DNA of 64,000 nt from Anabaena catenula FACHB-362 (GTDB lineage Bacteria > Cyanobacteriota > Cyanobacteriia > Cyanobacteriales > Nostocaceae), in the NCBI RefSeq assembly GCF_014698735.1, contig NZ_JACJTQ010000022.1:1-64000 (forward strand). The letters run 5' to 3'. Positions within the stretch are counted from its first letter, which is position 1. Each line of letters opens with the position of its first letter. Made by a program: the position numbers and the translations under genes. Positions 8,948-17,867 of this stretch are shown here, piece by piece. The notes beneath the pieces were generated by a model. That model did not search any database and was not told the DNA's origin. It saw only the letters and a list, made by a program, of their open reading frames with translations.

Positions 8948-9817
8948 TTACGCTGCCTTTATCCCTAACTTTACCCAAGTGAAAACGAGGAGGAACATCA
9001 GGAACTGTACCAGAACGATACTAGGACCAGAAGCCAGGTTAAACACCCCAGAAACCATAATTCCACCAATGCTAGTACTAGAACCGACAAGCACTGACAG
9101 AATGAGAAAGCGGCTAAAATGGTGACTCATGAGTTTAGCGGTGGCAGCGGGAATCACTAAAAAGGCATTCACGAGTAAAACGCCAACAGCTTTAATGGCT
9201 ACAGCAACGGCTAAAGACAGCAAAACGACAAACCCATAACGATATAATTGCACCGGAACGCCTTGTACTTGGGCAACATCAGGGTTAAGAGTTAACAAAA
9301 TTTGCGATCGCAGGGTTGATAATAAAAAAACGGTACTACCGACAAGTACCAGCAGCGTCAACATTAAATCCGTGAGATCAATCGCTAGGATATCGCCAAA
9401 CAGTACAGCCATCAAATTGCCACGATATCCTTTAATCATGCTGGTGAGGATGACACCTATTGCTAATGCTCCTGATAGAACTATACTGAGAACGCTATCA
9501 CTAGCTAAGTCTGTTTTGTCCACTAAGTAGAGGACAACAATCCCAAAAATCAATGTAAAAGGTAACAACATCCAAGTAGGATTTGTGTTGAGTAATACGC
9601 CTAATGCTACGCCTACTAAGGCTGCATGACCAACAGCATGGCTAAAAAATGATAACTGGCGCAAAGTAACAAAACTACCCAGTAAACCGCCAAGTATTCC
9701 CATTAATACAGAACCAATAATGGCACGTTGCATGAAGGGGAATTGTAACAAACTCACTAAGTCTGGATTATTAGCAGTAGCTAACAAGTTGTGTGGATGC
9801 AAAATCAATAAATGCAT
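8948..9817 (-). CDS. znuB: Zinc ABC transporter permease
   Basis: A 289-residue inner-membrane permease of the ABC-3 family (ZnuB/MntB type) with about eight hydrophobic helices. Typical family stretches include 'GGLLGSFVTLRQLSFFSHAVGHAAL' near the start (only partly quoted by function) and a Gly-rich loop in the middle. It completes a three-gene transporter with the ATPase and binding protein upstream on the same strand. Zinc rather than manganese is inferred from the His-rich binding protein. The gap to the ATPase gene is about 100 bp. The ATG at 9817 gives a usual family length. Confidence 0.88.
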   Translation of the reverse strand: MHLLILHPHNLLATANNPDLVSLLQFPFMQRAIIGSVLMGILGGLLGSFVTLRQLSFFSHAVGHAALVGVALGVLLNTNPTWMLLPFTLIFGIVVLYLVDKTDLASDSVLSIVLSGALAIGVILTSMIKGYRGNLMAVLFGDILAIDLTDLMLTLLVLVGSTVFLLSTLRSQILLTLNPDVAQVQGVPVQLYRYGFVVLLSLAVAVAIKAVGVLLVNAFLVIPAATAKLMSHHFSRFLILSVLVGSSTSIGGIMVSGVFNLASGPSIVLVQFLMFLLVFTWVKLGIKAA

Positions 9818-9920
9818 ATTTTTGCTTTTTTTTAATACATTTATTTAACCACAACCTATGATTCAGTCTTGGTCAGGCTGTTACTGAACTTTTTGAATTT
9901 TGATGTGAATTTTGAATTGT

Positions 9921-10721
9921 TTAGTGATGGTGTTGGTAGCGACTAAAACCAGGGCCATAAGTAGCTAAAAGATTTTGTGGTGAAAGGGCAATTTCTGGCT
10001 TACCAGTACATACAAGAGTTTGATTCAGACAAAGGACGCGATCGCAATGACGGCTTACCATATCAATATCATGGGAAACCTGTAAAATTGTCCAACCCTC
10101 TTCTCTTTTTAATTCATTTAGTAAAACATAAAAATCAGCCGCACCTTGCACATCTACCCCAGCAAAAGCTTCATCAAGTACTAAAAATTTGCGTGGAGTT
10201 ACTAAACAATAAGCCAACAACACCCGCTTGAGTTGACCACCGCTAAGAGTTCCAATAGCTTGATTTCGTAGATGATACGCGTCAGTTCGCTGTAAAGCTG
10301 CGGTTATTGCTGCTGATTTTTCTCGGTGATTTTGCCAAAACTTGGAAAATAAATGTTTTCTGTCACCTGTAACCTGTTCTCTGTCACCTATTCCTAGTCC
10401 CACCAATTCACTGACAGAAATCGGAAAACTACGATCAAAAATAAAGTTTTGTGGCATATAGCCCAACAGGTGATGTAAACTTCCTAATCGAGATATTGGA
10501 CGACCAAATATTTCAATTTTACCCGCACTTCTGGGAATTAAATCTAAAATAGCTTTTACCAGAGTACTCTTACCCGCACCATTAGGTCCGACTATAGCTG
10601 TGTCTGTTCCTGCTAACAATTCAAAAGAAACATCCCGCACCGCTAGATAACTGCTTTGATAGACAGTTAATCCCTCTACTTTTAATATTGGTAATGTCAT
10701 TAATTGTTGGTCGTCATTCAT
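9921..10721 (-). CDS. znuC: Zinc ABC transporter ATP-binding protein
   Basis: A 266-residue ABC ATPase that powers metal import with the adjacent permease. The Walker A 'GPNGAGKST', Q-loop region 'GYMPQNF', signature 'LSGGQLKR', Walker B 'KFLVLDEAFAGVD' and switch His ('VSHD') are all present, so it looks functional. I chose the ATG at 10721; the frame also contains a TTG one codon upstream. The C-terminus ends in several His residues, which may be incidental. It lies between znuA and znuB on the same strand, with gaps of about 160 and 100 bp. Confidence 0.9.
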   Translation of the reverse strand: MNDDQQLMTLPILKVEGLTVYQSSYLAVRDVSFELLAGTDTAIVGPNGAGKSTLVKAILDLIPRSAGKIEIFGRPISRLGSLHHLLGYMPQNFIFDRSFPISVSELVGLGIGDREQVTGDRKHLFSKFWQNHREKSAAITAALQRTDAYHLRNQAIGTLSGGQLKRVLLAYCLVTPRKFLVLDEAFAGVDVQGAADFYVLLNELKREEGWTILQVSHDIDMVSRHCDRVLCLNQTLVCTGKPEIALSPQNLLATYGPGFSRYQHHH

Positions 10722-10881
10722 CAAATTTTCTATTTTAAAATTGGCTTTTTTACGGTTTTATCAATTAGTAAGTAGCGGACGAGTAACAAGCCTGACAAAC
10801 GAAAGTTGCAACTATAAGAACTAAGTCTGCCAGCACGGACTACAGAAAATCAAGAGGTTGTTAGCCTGCAATACCATAAAA

Positions 10882-11874
10882 TTATTTACAAGCTGTTGCT
10901 AAAGTCTGTAAATTAGATTTCATCGCTTTAAAATAATACTGTGGATTTGTCTCACCAGTTTCTAAAGAATCCAGAGTTCGCAAAGTTAAATTTAAGTCTT
11001 TAGACAGGCTGGTAAATAATTTATTATCTACCCCTGGTTCACTAAATAAGGCTTTCACTTTGTATTTTTTCACCGCATTAATAACTTTTTGTATATCTGT
11101 GGGTGAAAGTTGATCTTCTGGAATTTCTACAACAGCTAATTGTTTGAGGTTATAGCGTTTAGCTACGTAAGGAAAGGCATCGTGAAAGGTGATAAAGGTG
11201 CAATTTGGAGTCTGCTGTAAAGTCTGTTGAAATTCATTATTTAAATTCTCTAATTCTTGGATATATGCCGCCGCATTGGCTTCATAAGTCGGTTTATTCG
11301 CAGCGTCAGCAGCAATTAACCCATCTCTAATATTTACTACTTGCTGTTTAGCTAAAACGGGATCTAGCCAAACATGAGGATTCCCATCTGCGTGTTCGTG
11401 GTTATGATCTTTTTCTTCCTTCCCAATTTCCTCTATGGGAGAAATTTCATTGATAGCTTGAATGCCCTTGCTGGCATCAATTTCGACTAATTTGGTGTTT
11501 TGAGCATTTTTGACGGTATCTGTCAGAAATTCTTCTAACCCCAGCCCATTTTTTACTAATACATTCGCCGTTGCGATCGCTTTTACATTAGCTGGTGTAG
11601 CTTGATATTCATGTATCTCCGTACCTGGCTGAACTAAAATTTCTACATCTGCTGCATCTCCCGCTACTGCCTTAGTAAATAAATACACTGGTAAAAATGT
11701 TGTGACTACTTTAGTTTTTGGTGGCTTTGCTGGTTCTGACTGTTCTGTATCTGTCTGTGCAACCTGTTTTGTTTCGGTACAGCCAGAAATCATTGCCAAC
11801 ATTAGCAGCGCCATGAGAGACAATATTCTACCTCTAAATCTGCCTATTCTTCGGCTGACATCAGTCTCAATCAT
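10882..11874 (-). CDS. znuA: Zinc-binding lipoprotein of ABC importer
   Basis: A 330-residue periplasmic substrate-binding protein of the ZnuA/TroA (SBP_bac_9) family. The N-terminal hydrophobic stretch ends in a lipobox 'MISGC', so it should be lipid-anchored. Metal-ligand motifs are visible at 'GTEIHEYQ', 'NPHVWLDP' and 'TFHDAF', with an acidic ligand in 'FSEPGVD'. A short His-rich loop ('DHNHEHADGNPH') marks it as a zinc rather than manganese binder. It is the first gene of znuA-znuC-znuB and probably responds to the Zur/Fur-type box about 85 bp upstream of its start. Confidence 0.9.
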   Translation of the reverse strand: MIETDVSRRIGRFRGRILSLMALLMLAMISGCTETKQVAQTDTEQSEPAKPPKTKVVTTFLPVYLFTKAVAGDAADVEILVQPGTEIHEYQATPANVKAIATANVLVKNGLGLEEFLTDTVKNAQNTKLVEIDASKGIQAINEISPIEEIGKEEKDHNHEHADGNPHVWLDPVLAKQQVVNIRDGLIAADAANKPTYEANAAAYIQELENLNNEFQQTLQQTPNCTFITFHDAFPYVAKRYNLKQLAVVEIPEDQLSPTDIQKVINAVKKYKVKALFSEPGVDNKLFTSLSKDLNLTLRTLDSLETGETNPQYYFKAMKSNLQTLATACK

Positions 11875-11958
11875 CTTGTTTTCTCTTCCTTCAGAACACT
11901 GTCTTTACCTAGGTCAATATTTTTATTGACAACAAGACTTAATCCTAGACATTATACT

Positions 11959-11977
11959 ATAATAATTCTCATTATCA
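11959..11977. promoter_or_regulatory. Zur/Fur-type operator
   Basis: The 19-bp imperfect palindrome ATAATAATTCTCATTATCA closely matches Fur-superfamily boxes (GATAATGATAATCATTATC) and the cyanobacterial Zur box form TGATAATnATTATCA. It lies between divergent znuA and the porin gene, so one site could control both. A zinc-uptake neighbour favours Zur, but sequence alone does not separate Zur from Fur. Confidence 0.65.
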
Positions 11978-12219
11978 TGTTGGTTTGACAAAAATATCCT
12001 GCATTATCGGTGTAATATACTGAGATTCAGTAATGACAGATGATTTTGTTGAGAGGATACTGCCTTATACTAGCTTTCCCCATTCATGAAGATTCCTTGA
12101 CTTTTTTAGTTAAAAAAAATGCTACTTGTTGCTAGTATATTGAGATCAGTTTTTAATAATCTCTCATTTCGTATAAGCACGTAATGTGCTGATTGTTAGC
12201 AAATAGGTGTGAGTAGAAA

Positions 12220-13812
12220 ATGCAAAAATCATGGAAATATCTGCTAGCTAGTCCAGTAGTTAGCGGCGCAACACTATTGATGAGTGCAGCAGCGTGGGCA
12301 GGAGAAGCACCAGCAACAATAGAAGCCAGTGAACCACTTGTTGTAGCCAATTCAGACCAACAAGTTGAAAATATAAATCAAAAAGAGTTAATCTCACAAG
12401 TTACATCAGTATCTCAATTGTCCGACGTGCAACCTACAGATTGGGCATTCCAAGCTTTACAATCTTTAGTAGAACGTTATGGTTGTATAGCTGGATATCC
12501 TAACGGTACTTATCGTGGTAATCGTGCCATGACAAGGTATGAGTTTGCGGCTGGTTTGAATGCTTGTTTAGATCGGGTGAATGAGCTAATTGCTACCGCA
12601 ACTGCCGACTCGTTGACAAAACAAGATTTAGCAACATTACAAAAACTGCGAGAAGATTTTTCCACAGAACTAGCAACTTTGCGGGGACGCGTAGATGCGC
12701 TGGAAGCGAGGGCTTCTGAATTAGAAGCCAATCAATTTTCTACTACCACCAAACTACAAGGACAAGTTGTCGCAGTTGTCAGTGATGTTTTATCAGGTGA
12801 CAATGTTGACGGACCGATTACAGACAAAAATACTACCCTTGGGGCGCGGGCGCGTGTTGAATTTGTAACTAGTTTCACTGGTCAAGATACTCTGTTTACG
12901 AGACTCCAGAGTAATAATATCCAGACTCCTGATATTAATACTCCAGAAGGCAACTTATTTTTTCAAGGTGTTGATGGTACTAATAATGTTTCTTTAGATG
13001 CGCTATGGTACAAATTCCCTCTAGGAAAAAACACACAGGTAATCGCTATTGCTAATGCTGGTGCAGCAGATGACCTGACTAGTACTGTGAATCTTTTTGA
13101 TGGTGATGGTGGATTTGGTGCATTGTCCAGCTTTGGTACACGCAACCCGATTTATGCTCAAATTAGTGGTGCTGGGTTGGGAGTAAATCACCAGTTTGGT
13201 AAAAATTTGACATTAAGTTTAGGCTATTTGAGTAGTACAGCTAATGACCCATCTTCTAAAAATGGTTTGTTTGATGGTCCTTATGGTGCTTTGGCGCAGT
13301 TGACTATCAAACCAAGCGATCGCATTTCCCTTGGTCTAACTTACATCAATTCCTACAAACAGCCACTACTCACAGGTAGTAATCTCGCCACATTCACGGA
13401 TGTCAGTGAAGCATTTTCCAGCAATTCTTACGGTCTCCAAGCATCAATTGGCATCAGTGATAAATTTGTCTTAGGTGGTTGGGCTGGATATACCAATAGT
13501 CAGGTATTGACAGGTACAAAGGGAGATGTTGACATTTGGAACTATGCTGTTACTCTTGGTTTCCCAGACTTGGGTAAAAAAGGTAATTTAGCTGGTGTTA
13601 TCCTCGGAATGGAACCGAGAGTTACAAGTTCCAGTTTTGCTGGAGTACCTGAAGACCAAGATACCTCATATCACATTGAGGCATTTTATCAATACAAAGT
13701 TAGTGACAATATCACCATTACCCCAGGTGTGATTTGGCTAACAGCAGCAGATCATAACGATAATAATGATGGTGTAGTCATTGGTGCTTTGAGAACCACC
13801 TTCAGTTTCTAA
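12220..13812 (+). CDS. SLH-domain OprB-type outer-membrane porin
   Basis: A 530-residue outer-membrane protein. A signal peptide ends near 'AAAWAGEA'. An SLH domain (about residues 65-125, with 'WAFQALQSLVERYG' and 'MTRYEFAAGL') would attach to peptidoglycan-linked polymer. A short coiled coil (about 130-170) follows, and the rest is a beta-barrel of alternating short strands ending in an aromatic residue ('TFSF'), as outer-membrane barrels require. This is the cyanobacterial 'iron uptake porin' architecture. The divergent position next to znuA with a shared operator suggests a role in metal or solute entry under zinc or iron shortage. Substrate is unproven. Confidence 0.88.
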   Translation: MQKSWKYLLASPVVSGATLLMSAAAWAGEAPATIEASEPLVVANSDQQVENINQKELISQVTSVSQLSDVQPTDWAFQALQSLVERYGCIAGYPNGTYRGNRAMTRYEFAAGLNACLDRVNELIATATADSLTKQDLATLQKLREDFSTELATLRGRVDALEARASELEANQFSTTTKLQGQVVAVVSDVLSGDNVDGPITDKNTTLGARARVEFVTSFTGQDTLFTRLQSNNIQTPDINTPEGNLFFQGVDGTNNVSLDALWYKFPLGKNTQVIAIANAGAADDLTSTVNLFDGDGGFGALSSFGTRNPIYAQISGAGLGVNHQFGKNLTLSLGYLSSTANDPSSKNGLFDGPYGALAQLTIKPSDRISLGLTYINSYKQPLLTGSNLATFTDVSEAFSSNSYGLQASIGISDKFVLGGWAGYTNSQVLTGTKGDVDIWNYAVTLGFPDLGKKGNLAGVILGMEPRVTSSSFAGVPEDQDTSYHIEAFYQYKVSDNITITPGVIWLTAADHNDNNDGVVIGALRTTFSF

Positions 13813-13838
13813 ATTTCAAAACCACTATCTTAACAAAA

Positions 13839-13870
13839 AGACCAGCCTTCCCACGGGCTGGTCTAAAAAA
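13839..13870 (-). terminator. Hairpin between convergent genes
   Basis: A perfect 9-bp stem AGACCAGCC/GGCTGGTCT with an 8-nt loop. T-tracts follow it only when read on the minus strand, so it fits the end of the NFACT-gene transcript best, although it lies just behind the porin stop. Confidence 0.6.
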
Positions 13871-14176
13871 CGTTGTTCGCGTTGTCTTCTCAATAGAGTC
13901 AAAACCAAATTGCGCGTTCCCAAAATTTAACGGGCAACTTTTCTTAACAAGATTGTAACAGCCAGTACACTTTTTTCCTAAAAATATCTTAAAAAATATC
14001 TATCCGCAGGTGAGTAGCATTTATTTCTAGGGGGTGATGGGGGAGATGAGGACGCGGAAATGGGGGACGCGGAGACGCGGAGATAGGGGGACGCGAGTAA
14101 AATTAAGAATTACCTGTTAAGAGTTCCCTGTTTACGAATTACGAATTACGTTGGCGGTAGCCTGCCGTAGGCACTA
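13871..14176. repeat. Repeat-rich intergenic stretch
   Basis: No gene. It contains several copies of 'gacgcgga' around 14050-14095 and repeated 'acgaattacgaatta' units at 14136-14190, interrupted by a 'ggcggtagcctgccgtaggc' palindrome. A similar 'ggcggtagcctgccgttaggc' occurs near 43571. Confidence 0.7.
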
Positions 14177-15904
14177 TTACGAATTACGAATTATTTGCGG
14201 TTGTCCCCAAATGATGGTTTCTTGTTTATAAATTACAAGTCCTGGTTTAGTGCCTTTGGGTTTGTAGACGTGCTTGGGTTGGGTGTAAACTACTGGTACT
14301 TGGTCACTTTGACGGGCGCGACTGAAATAAGCTGCAAGATTAGCGGTAAATTGTAAATCGGCTTCTTCCGGGACTTTACCAGGTTCAAGACGTAATAAAA
14401 CATGACTACCAGGGATTTCTTGGGCGTGAAACCACAGATCATAATCTCCGGCTACACGAAATGTCAGCTGGTCATTTTGGTTATTATTGCGACCGATTAA
14501 GACTTCAAAGCCGCTGGGAGTGCGGTAACGATGAAAATTAGTGCTGGGAGAGTCGGTGGTACTGCGGCTGCGGTATTCCAGGGCTTCTAGATATTTTTGC
14601 CCAATTAGTTCATCACGAATTTCTTCTAAAGCTTGTAAATCTGCTGCTGTTTGGTAGTTGTCGAGTTGGGAAATAGCTGCTTCTACTTGTTCTAAATAAT
14701 CAATTTCGGCTTGGACTTCTAATAATAACGGTTCCACAGCAGCACGAGCGCGTTTGAGTTTTTGGTGCTGTTTATAAAGCTTCTGGGCGTTTTGGACGGC
14801 GTTTTTATCTGGAAGAAGTGCGATCGCAGTTGGTTTACCAGTTTCAAAATCTGCCAGGATAATTTCTTTCATCCCTGGTTCCCAGTTTTGCAGATATGCC
14901 ATTAATAAATCAGCTTTTTGTCGATAATCATCAGCTTGATCTGATTGCTGCAATTTCTCACTAAAAGTTTGGGCTTTGGTACGTAATTTTCCGAGAATAT
15001 TATTTAGTTTCTGAGTTAACTGATGGCGTAATTGAGAAAATAATTGTTTATTTAATTCGTCGGTGTAATATTTGTTCAGTAACTCTTGGATGTTTTTCGC
15101 TGGTGCGACAACACCCCAACCCATGACAGTGTAACCGGTTTCCGTCCAACCTGGTTGGAATTTACCCGCTTCTAAAGCTTGTAGCCATTCTTGCCAATGT
15201 GCAAATAGCCTATGCCAATCATCAGTATTTAGTGTATCTGTGGTGGTTTCTGCTGCTATATCCGCTGCCAGCAACATTGTATCTAGCAAAGCTGCACTCA
15301 AACCACGATAATTTTTGAGTAGTTGTCGTTTAATAGCGCCTGGTACTAAACTAATCCGTTCTTGCCAACGTGCTTGGGATTCGCTCAAACTAGGAATAGG
15401 GCCAGTTTGTTTGGGTGGTATTTCATAAGGTTGTCCGGTTTGGATAGGACGAACACTGGATTGTTGCTGACTAACTTGATGAGCAGCGGTGATAATGAAA
15501 TTATCGGCATCGGTGAGAATGGCGTTACTGTATTTGCCCATCACTTCTACATACAAGTGATAGAGGGCGTTTTCTCCAGGACGACGAGCAAATTGTAAAT
15601 CAATTACACGTTCCCAAGGTGCGATCGCTTCAATTGCTACTAAGGCTAAACCACCCAATTGATGGATTAATTGCTGACTGAAGGTGAAAGTATCTGGTGT
15701 GCGTGGTGGTGGTTCACCAATACAAATGCGGGTAGCTTGGGGATGCCAAGACACTTCTAGCCAAACCCGTTGTTTTAGGGTACGTAAGGCTATAGAAATA
15801 GTATAGCGATCGCGCTGGTAAACTTGCTCTGTCCGCGAGGGTAGCCAGTCAGCCCGTAGTTCGCTACAAGCGGCAGTGAGGGTAGTAAAATCAACTGGTT
15901 GCAA
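14177..15904 (-). CDS. NFACT family protein (RqcH/Rqc2 homologue)
   Basis: A 575-residue protein with the NFACT order: NFACT-N (about 1-200), a long helical coiled-coil middle (about 270-430) and the C-terminal NFACT-R/DUF814 domain (about 460-565), recognisable by 'YDLWFHAQEIPGSHVLLR' and 'KGTKPGLVIY'. In Bacillus, RqcH binds split 50S subunits and adds C-terminal alanine tails to stalled nascent chains; related surface-associated proteins were named fibronectin-binding. A cytosolic role in ribosome-associated quality control is the likeliest. No signal peptide. It stands alone on the minus strand. The ATG start gives the family length. Confidence 0.87.
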   Translation of the reverse strand: MQPVDFTTLTAACSELRADWLPSRTEQVYQRDRYTISIALRTLKQRVWLEVSWHPQATRICIGEPPPRTPDTFTFSQQLIHQLGGLALVAIEAIAPWERVIDLQFARRPGENALYHLYVEVMGKYSNAILTDADNFIITAAHQVSQQQSSVRPIQTGQPYEIPPKQTGPIPSLSESQARWQERISLVPGAIKRQLLKNYRGLSAALLDTMLLAADIAAETTTDTLNTDDWHRLFAHWQEWLQALEAGKFQPGWTETGYTVMGWGVVAPAKNIQELLNKYYTDELNKQLFSQLRHQLTQKLNNILGKLRTKAQTFSEKLQQSDQADDYRQKADLLMAYLQNWEPGMKEIILADFETGKPTAIALLPDKNAVQNAQKLYKQHQKLKRARAAVEPLLLEVQAEIDYLEQVEAAISQLDNYQTAADLQALEEIRDELIGQKYLEALEYRSRSTTDSPSTNFHRYRTPSGFEVLIGRNNNQNDQLTFRVAGDYDLWFHAQEIPGSHVLLRLEPGKVPEEADLQFTANLAAYFSRARQSDQVPVVYTQPKHVYKPKGTKPGLVIYKQETIIWGQPQIIRNS

Positions 15905-16272
15905 AACGATTAGTCACAATAGGGGAGTTTTTCCATCAAGAAGCCGACAGCCAAATACAAAATCGTTAAATACTCCGATTTCTTTCAGAATTATTCTAAC
16001 GGTTAATATCCTAAACTAGCATTCTCATAACTAAACAGCTACTTTCTTTTTTTTACTCACGGCCGCGCCTATAGTAGCTGCCAAGCATATACAGCAACTG
16101 ACAGGGCGGTTAGGACACCAACTGATTATAAAACCTAGACACCAAAAGACTCTTCAGACTGTCACCTGCTATACCACCCAACATACCAGGTTCTGGAACA
16201 GAACAAAACCCAGAAATTCAACACAATTTCTGGGTTTAATCGATTCAGGATTTCAGGCTTCTAATTAATAGC
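15905..16272. other. Intergenic with terminator and interspersed repeat
   Basis: No coding frame. It holds the hairpin at 16206-16237 and, at about 16099-16175, a repeat ('gcggttaggacaccaactgat') with a relative at about 31510-31590. Confidence 0.7.
16206..16237 (-). terminator. Rho-independent terminator
   Basis: A perfect 13-bp stem, AAACCCAGAAATT/AATTTCTGGGTTT, with a 6-nt loop. On the minus strand it is followed by TTTTGTTCTGTT, and it lies just behind the stop of the zinc-ribbon gene. Confidence 0.8.
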
Positions 16273-16545
16273 TCATTGCCAGGGTGAAGGGATAGCTGTG
16301 GTTGAAATCACTTTTTCTGCCATCAGTCTTAAAGCTGTTCTACCACAACTGGGGCATTGAATTTCTAGAAACTGTGAAGATGATACATCTACTTCACTCA
16401 ACAGACCTTGTTTACAATGCCAACACTCAAAAATTACCCGACTAACTGGTTGGTTACAGTCTAATATCTTGATGTGTTGAGAGGTTGTTGCTTCAGTTTC
16501 TGGTTTCCTTGGTTTAGGAAATTTTTTGAGTTCTTGAACTTCCAT
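16273..16545 (-). CDS. Small zinc-ribbon-like protein
   Basis: A 90-residue protein with two CxxC-type knuckles, 'CWHC' (about residues 42-45) and 'CPSC' (about 64-67), separated by about 18 residues. This is a typical zinc-ribbon spacing. The N-terminus is Lys/Pro-rich and has no export signal. It begins 29 bp after the stop of the glycosyltransferase gene on the same strand, so the two are probably cotranscribed and end at the strong hairpin downstream. Not recognised as a named family; function unknown. Confidence 0.65.
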   Translation of the reverse strand: MEVQELKKFPKPRKPETEATTSQHIKILDCNQPVSRVIFECWHCKQGLLSEVDVSSSQFLEIQCPSCGRTALRLMAEKVISTTAIPSPWQ

Positions 16546-16574
16546 CGTTTTACCTGTCTAACTCTCTTTTGACT

Positions 16575-17867
16575 TTACCCTAGCGTAACTAATGCAGGTT
16601 CTTTCACTGGTTGCAAGAGTTGGGTGTACAACTGATCTAGCTGCATAGCTACACCATCCCAGCTAAACTTACTCAGGACTCGCCTGTTACCAGCTTGACC
16701 TAGTTGTGTTCGCCATTCGGGATTGCTAAGAATGCGGTCAATGGCGTTACTAAAAGCTGCTGCATCTTGGGGTGGTACTAATAAACCAGTGTTTTCATTA
16801 ACGACTGTAAACTGAAGTCCTCCCACATTGCTGGCTATGACGGGTGTTCCACTGGCCATCGCTTCAACTGCTACTAATCCGAAGGGTTCGTAATGACTGG
16901 GAACGACGCACACATCAGCCGCAGCATAATAAGTTGGCAGGATTTCTGGACTGAGACGACCGGTGAAGATAGTACATTCACTCATCCCCAATTCGTTGAC
17001 AATGCCCTCAATGCGATCGCGTTCTCTACCATCACTATTACCAGGAGTGCTACCACCACCAATAATTAGTTTCAGGTCTTTTGAGCCATAAAACTGAGAC
17101 TCACGCACTGCGCGTACCAAGGTTTCTATGCCTTTGCGTGGGTCAAAACGGCCTACATACAATATAACTTTGCTTTCAGGATCTATTCCCAAGGTGACTC
17201 TGGCTGCTTCTCTTTTTACTGAACCAAAATGCCGAATATCTGTACCGCAGGGAATAATGTCAACCTCACCTTTTTGGGAAACAAGCGATCGCATATGTTG
17301 CTTTTCTTGCGGACTTGTCGCCACAATTCTTTCTGCTGTTTCCAAAACTTCTTTTTCTACTGCTAGGCGTTGACTCGCAACCAGTGGAATACTTTCTATG
17401 GCGTTGTATTTGACTATTCCTAAAGAATGATATGTATGAACCTGTTTACTTCCTTGGATTTGCTTTAACTGCAATCCTACCCAGCTAGACAGCCAGTAAT
17501 TAGTATGAACCAACTGATATTTAATGCCGTTTTCTGTTTGAAACTCAAGTAACTGTTCCACAAATTCTGGCAAGTATTTAAAACCATTATCCCGTGGGAC
17601 AAATTCCACAGGCCCCGCTGTTAAACGAATGGTTCGACAGTGAGAGTTGTGTTGAACAATTGTTTCTTGGTCAGCACTCACTCTGCGGCTAAACATATCA
17701 ACTTTCCATCCTAGCTGGGATAGTGCTTCACCCACTTGGCGTACGTAAACATTCTGTCCTCCAGCCTCCTCTTTCCCAATTTCAATCGCTGGATCACCGT
17801 GGACTGAAATCAAGGCAATGCGTTTGTCAGTGGTAGAGTTCATAAGTTGTGTGTTGCTGATTGTCAC
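16575..17867 (-). CDS. GT4 glycosyltransferase, sucrose-phosphate-synthase-like
   Basis: A 430-residue retaining glycosyltransferase with two Rossmann domains (GT-B). The N-terminal motif 'ISVHGDP' with 'GGQNVYVRQVG' is characteristic of the sucrose synthase/sucrose-phosphate synthase group. The C-terminal half has 'VGRFDPRKGIETLVRA' and the nucleotide-sugar site 'PSHYEPFGLVAVEAMA'. By family, it would transfer glucose from a nucleotide sugar to fructose 6-phosphate, or a related acceptor, in the cytosol. It lacks a C-terminal phosphatase domain. Anabaena has short SPS proteins of about this length, but the exact acceptor cannot be settled here. The zinc-ribbon gene follows 29 bp downstream. 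Confidence 0.8.
   Translation of the reverse strand: MTISNTQLMNSTTDKRIALISVHGDPAIEIGKEEAGGQNVYVRQVGEALSQLGWKVDMFSRRVSADQETIVQHNSHCRTIRLTAGPVEFVPRDNGFKYLPEFVEQLLEFQTENGIKYQLVHTNYWLSSWVGLQLKQIQGSKQVHTYHSLGIVKYNAIESIPLVASQRLAVEKEVLETAERIVATSPQEKQHMRSLVSQKGEVDIIPCGTDIRHFGSVKREAARVTLGIDPESKVILYVGRFDPRKGIETLVRAVRESQFYGSKDLKLIIGGGSTPGNSDGRERDRIEGIVNELGMSECTIFTGRLSPEILPTYYAAADVCVVPSHYEPFGLVAVEAMASGTPVIASNVGGLQFTVVNENTGLLVPPQDAAAFSNAIDRILSNPEWRTQLGQAGNRRVLSKFSWDGVAMQLDQLYTQLLQPVKEPALVTLG

Noticed and set aside
9977-10231. 84-codon ORF antisense to znuC
   Set aside because: Shadow frame of a clear ABC ATPase gene.
13839-13870. Terminator of the porin gene
   Set aside because: The hairpin lies close behind the porin stop, but the T-tract follows it only on the minus strand. 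It is listed as a minus-strand terminator instead.
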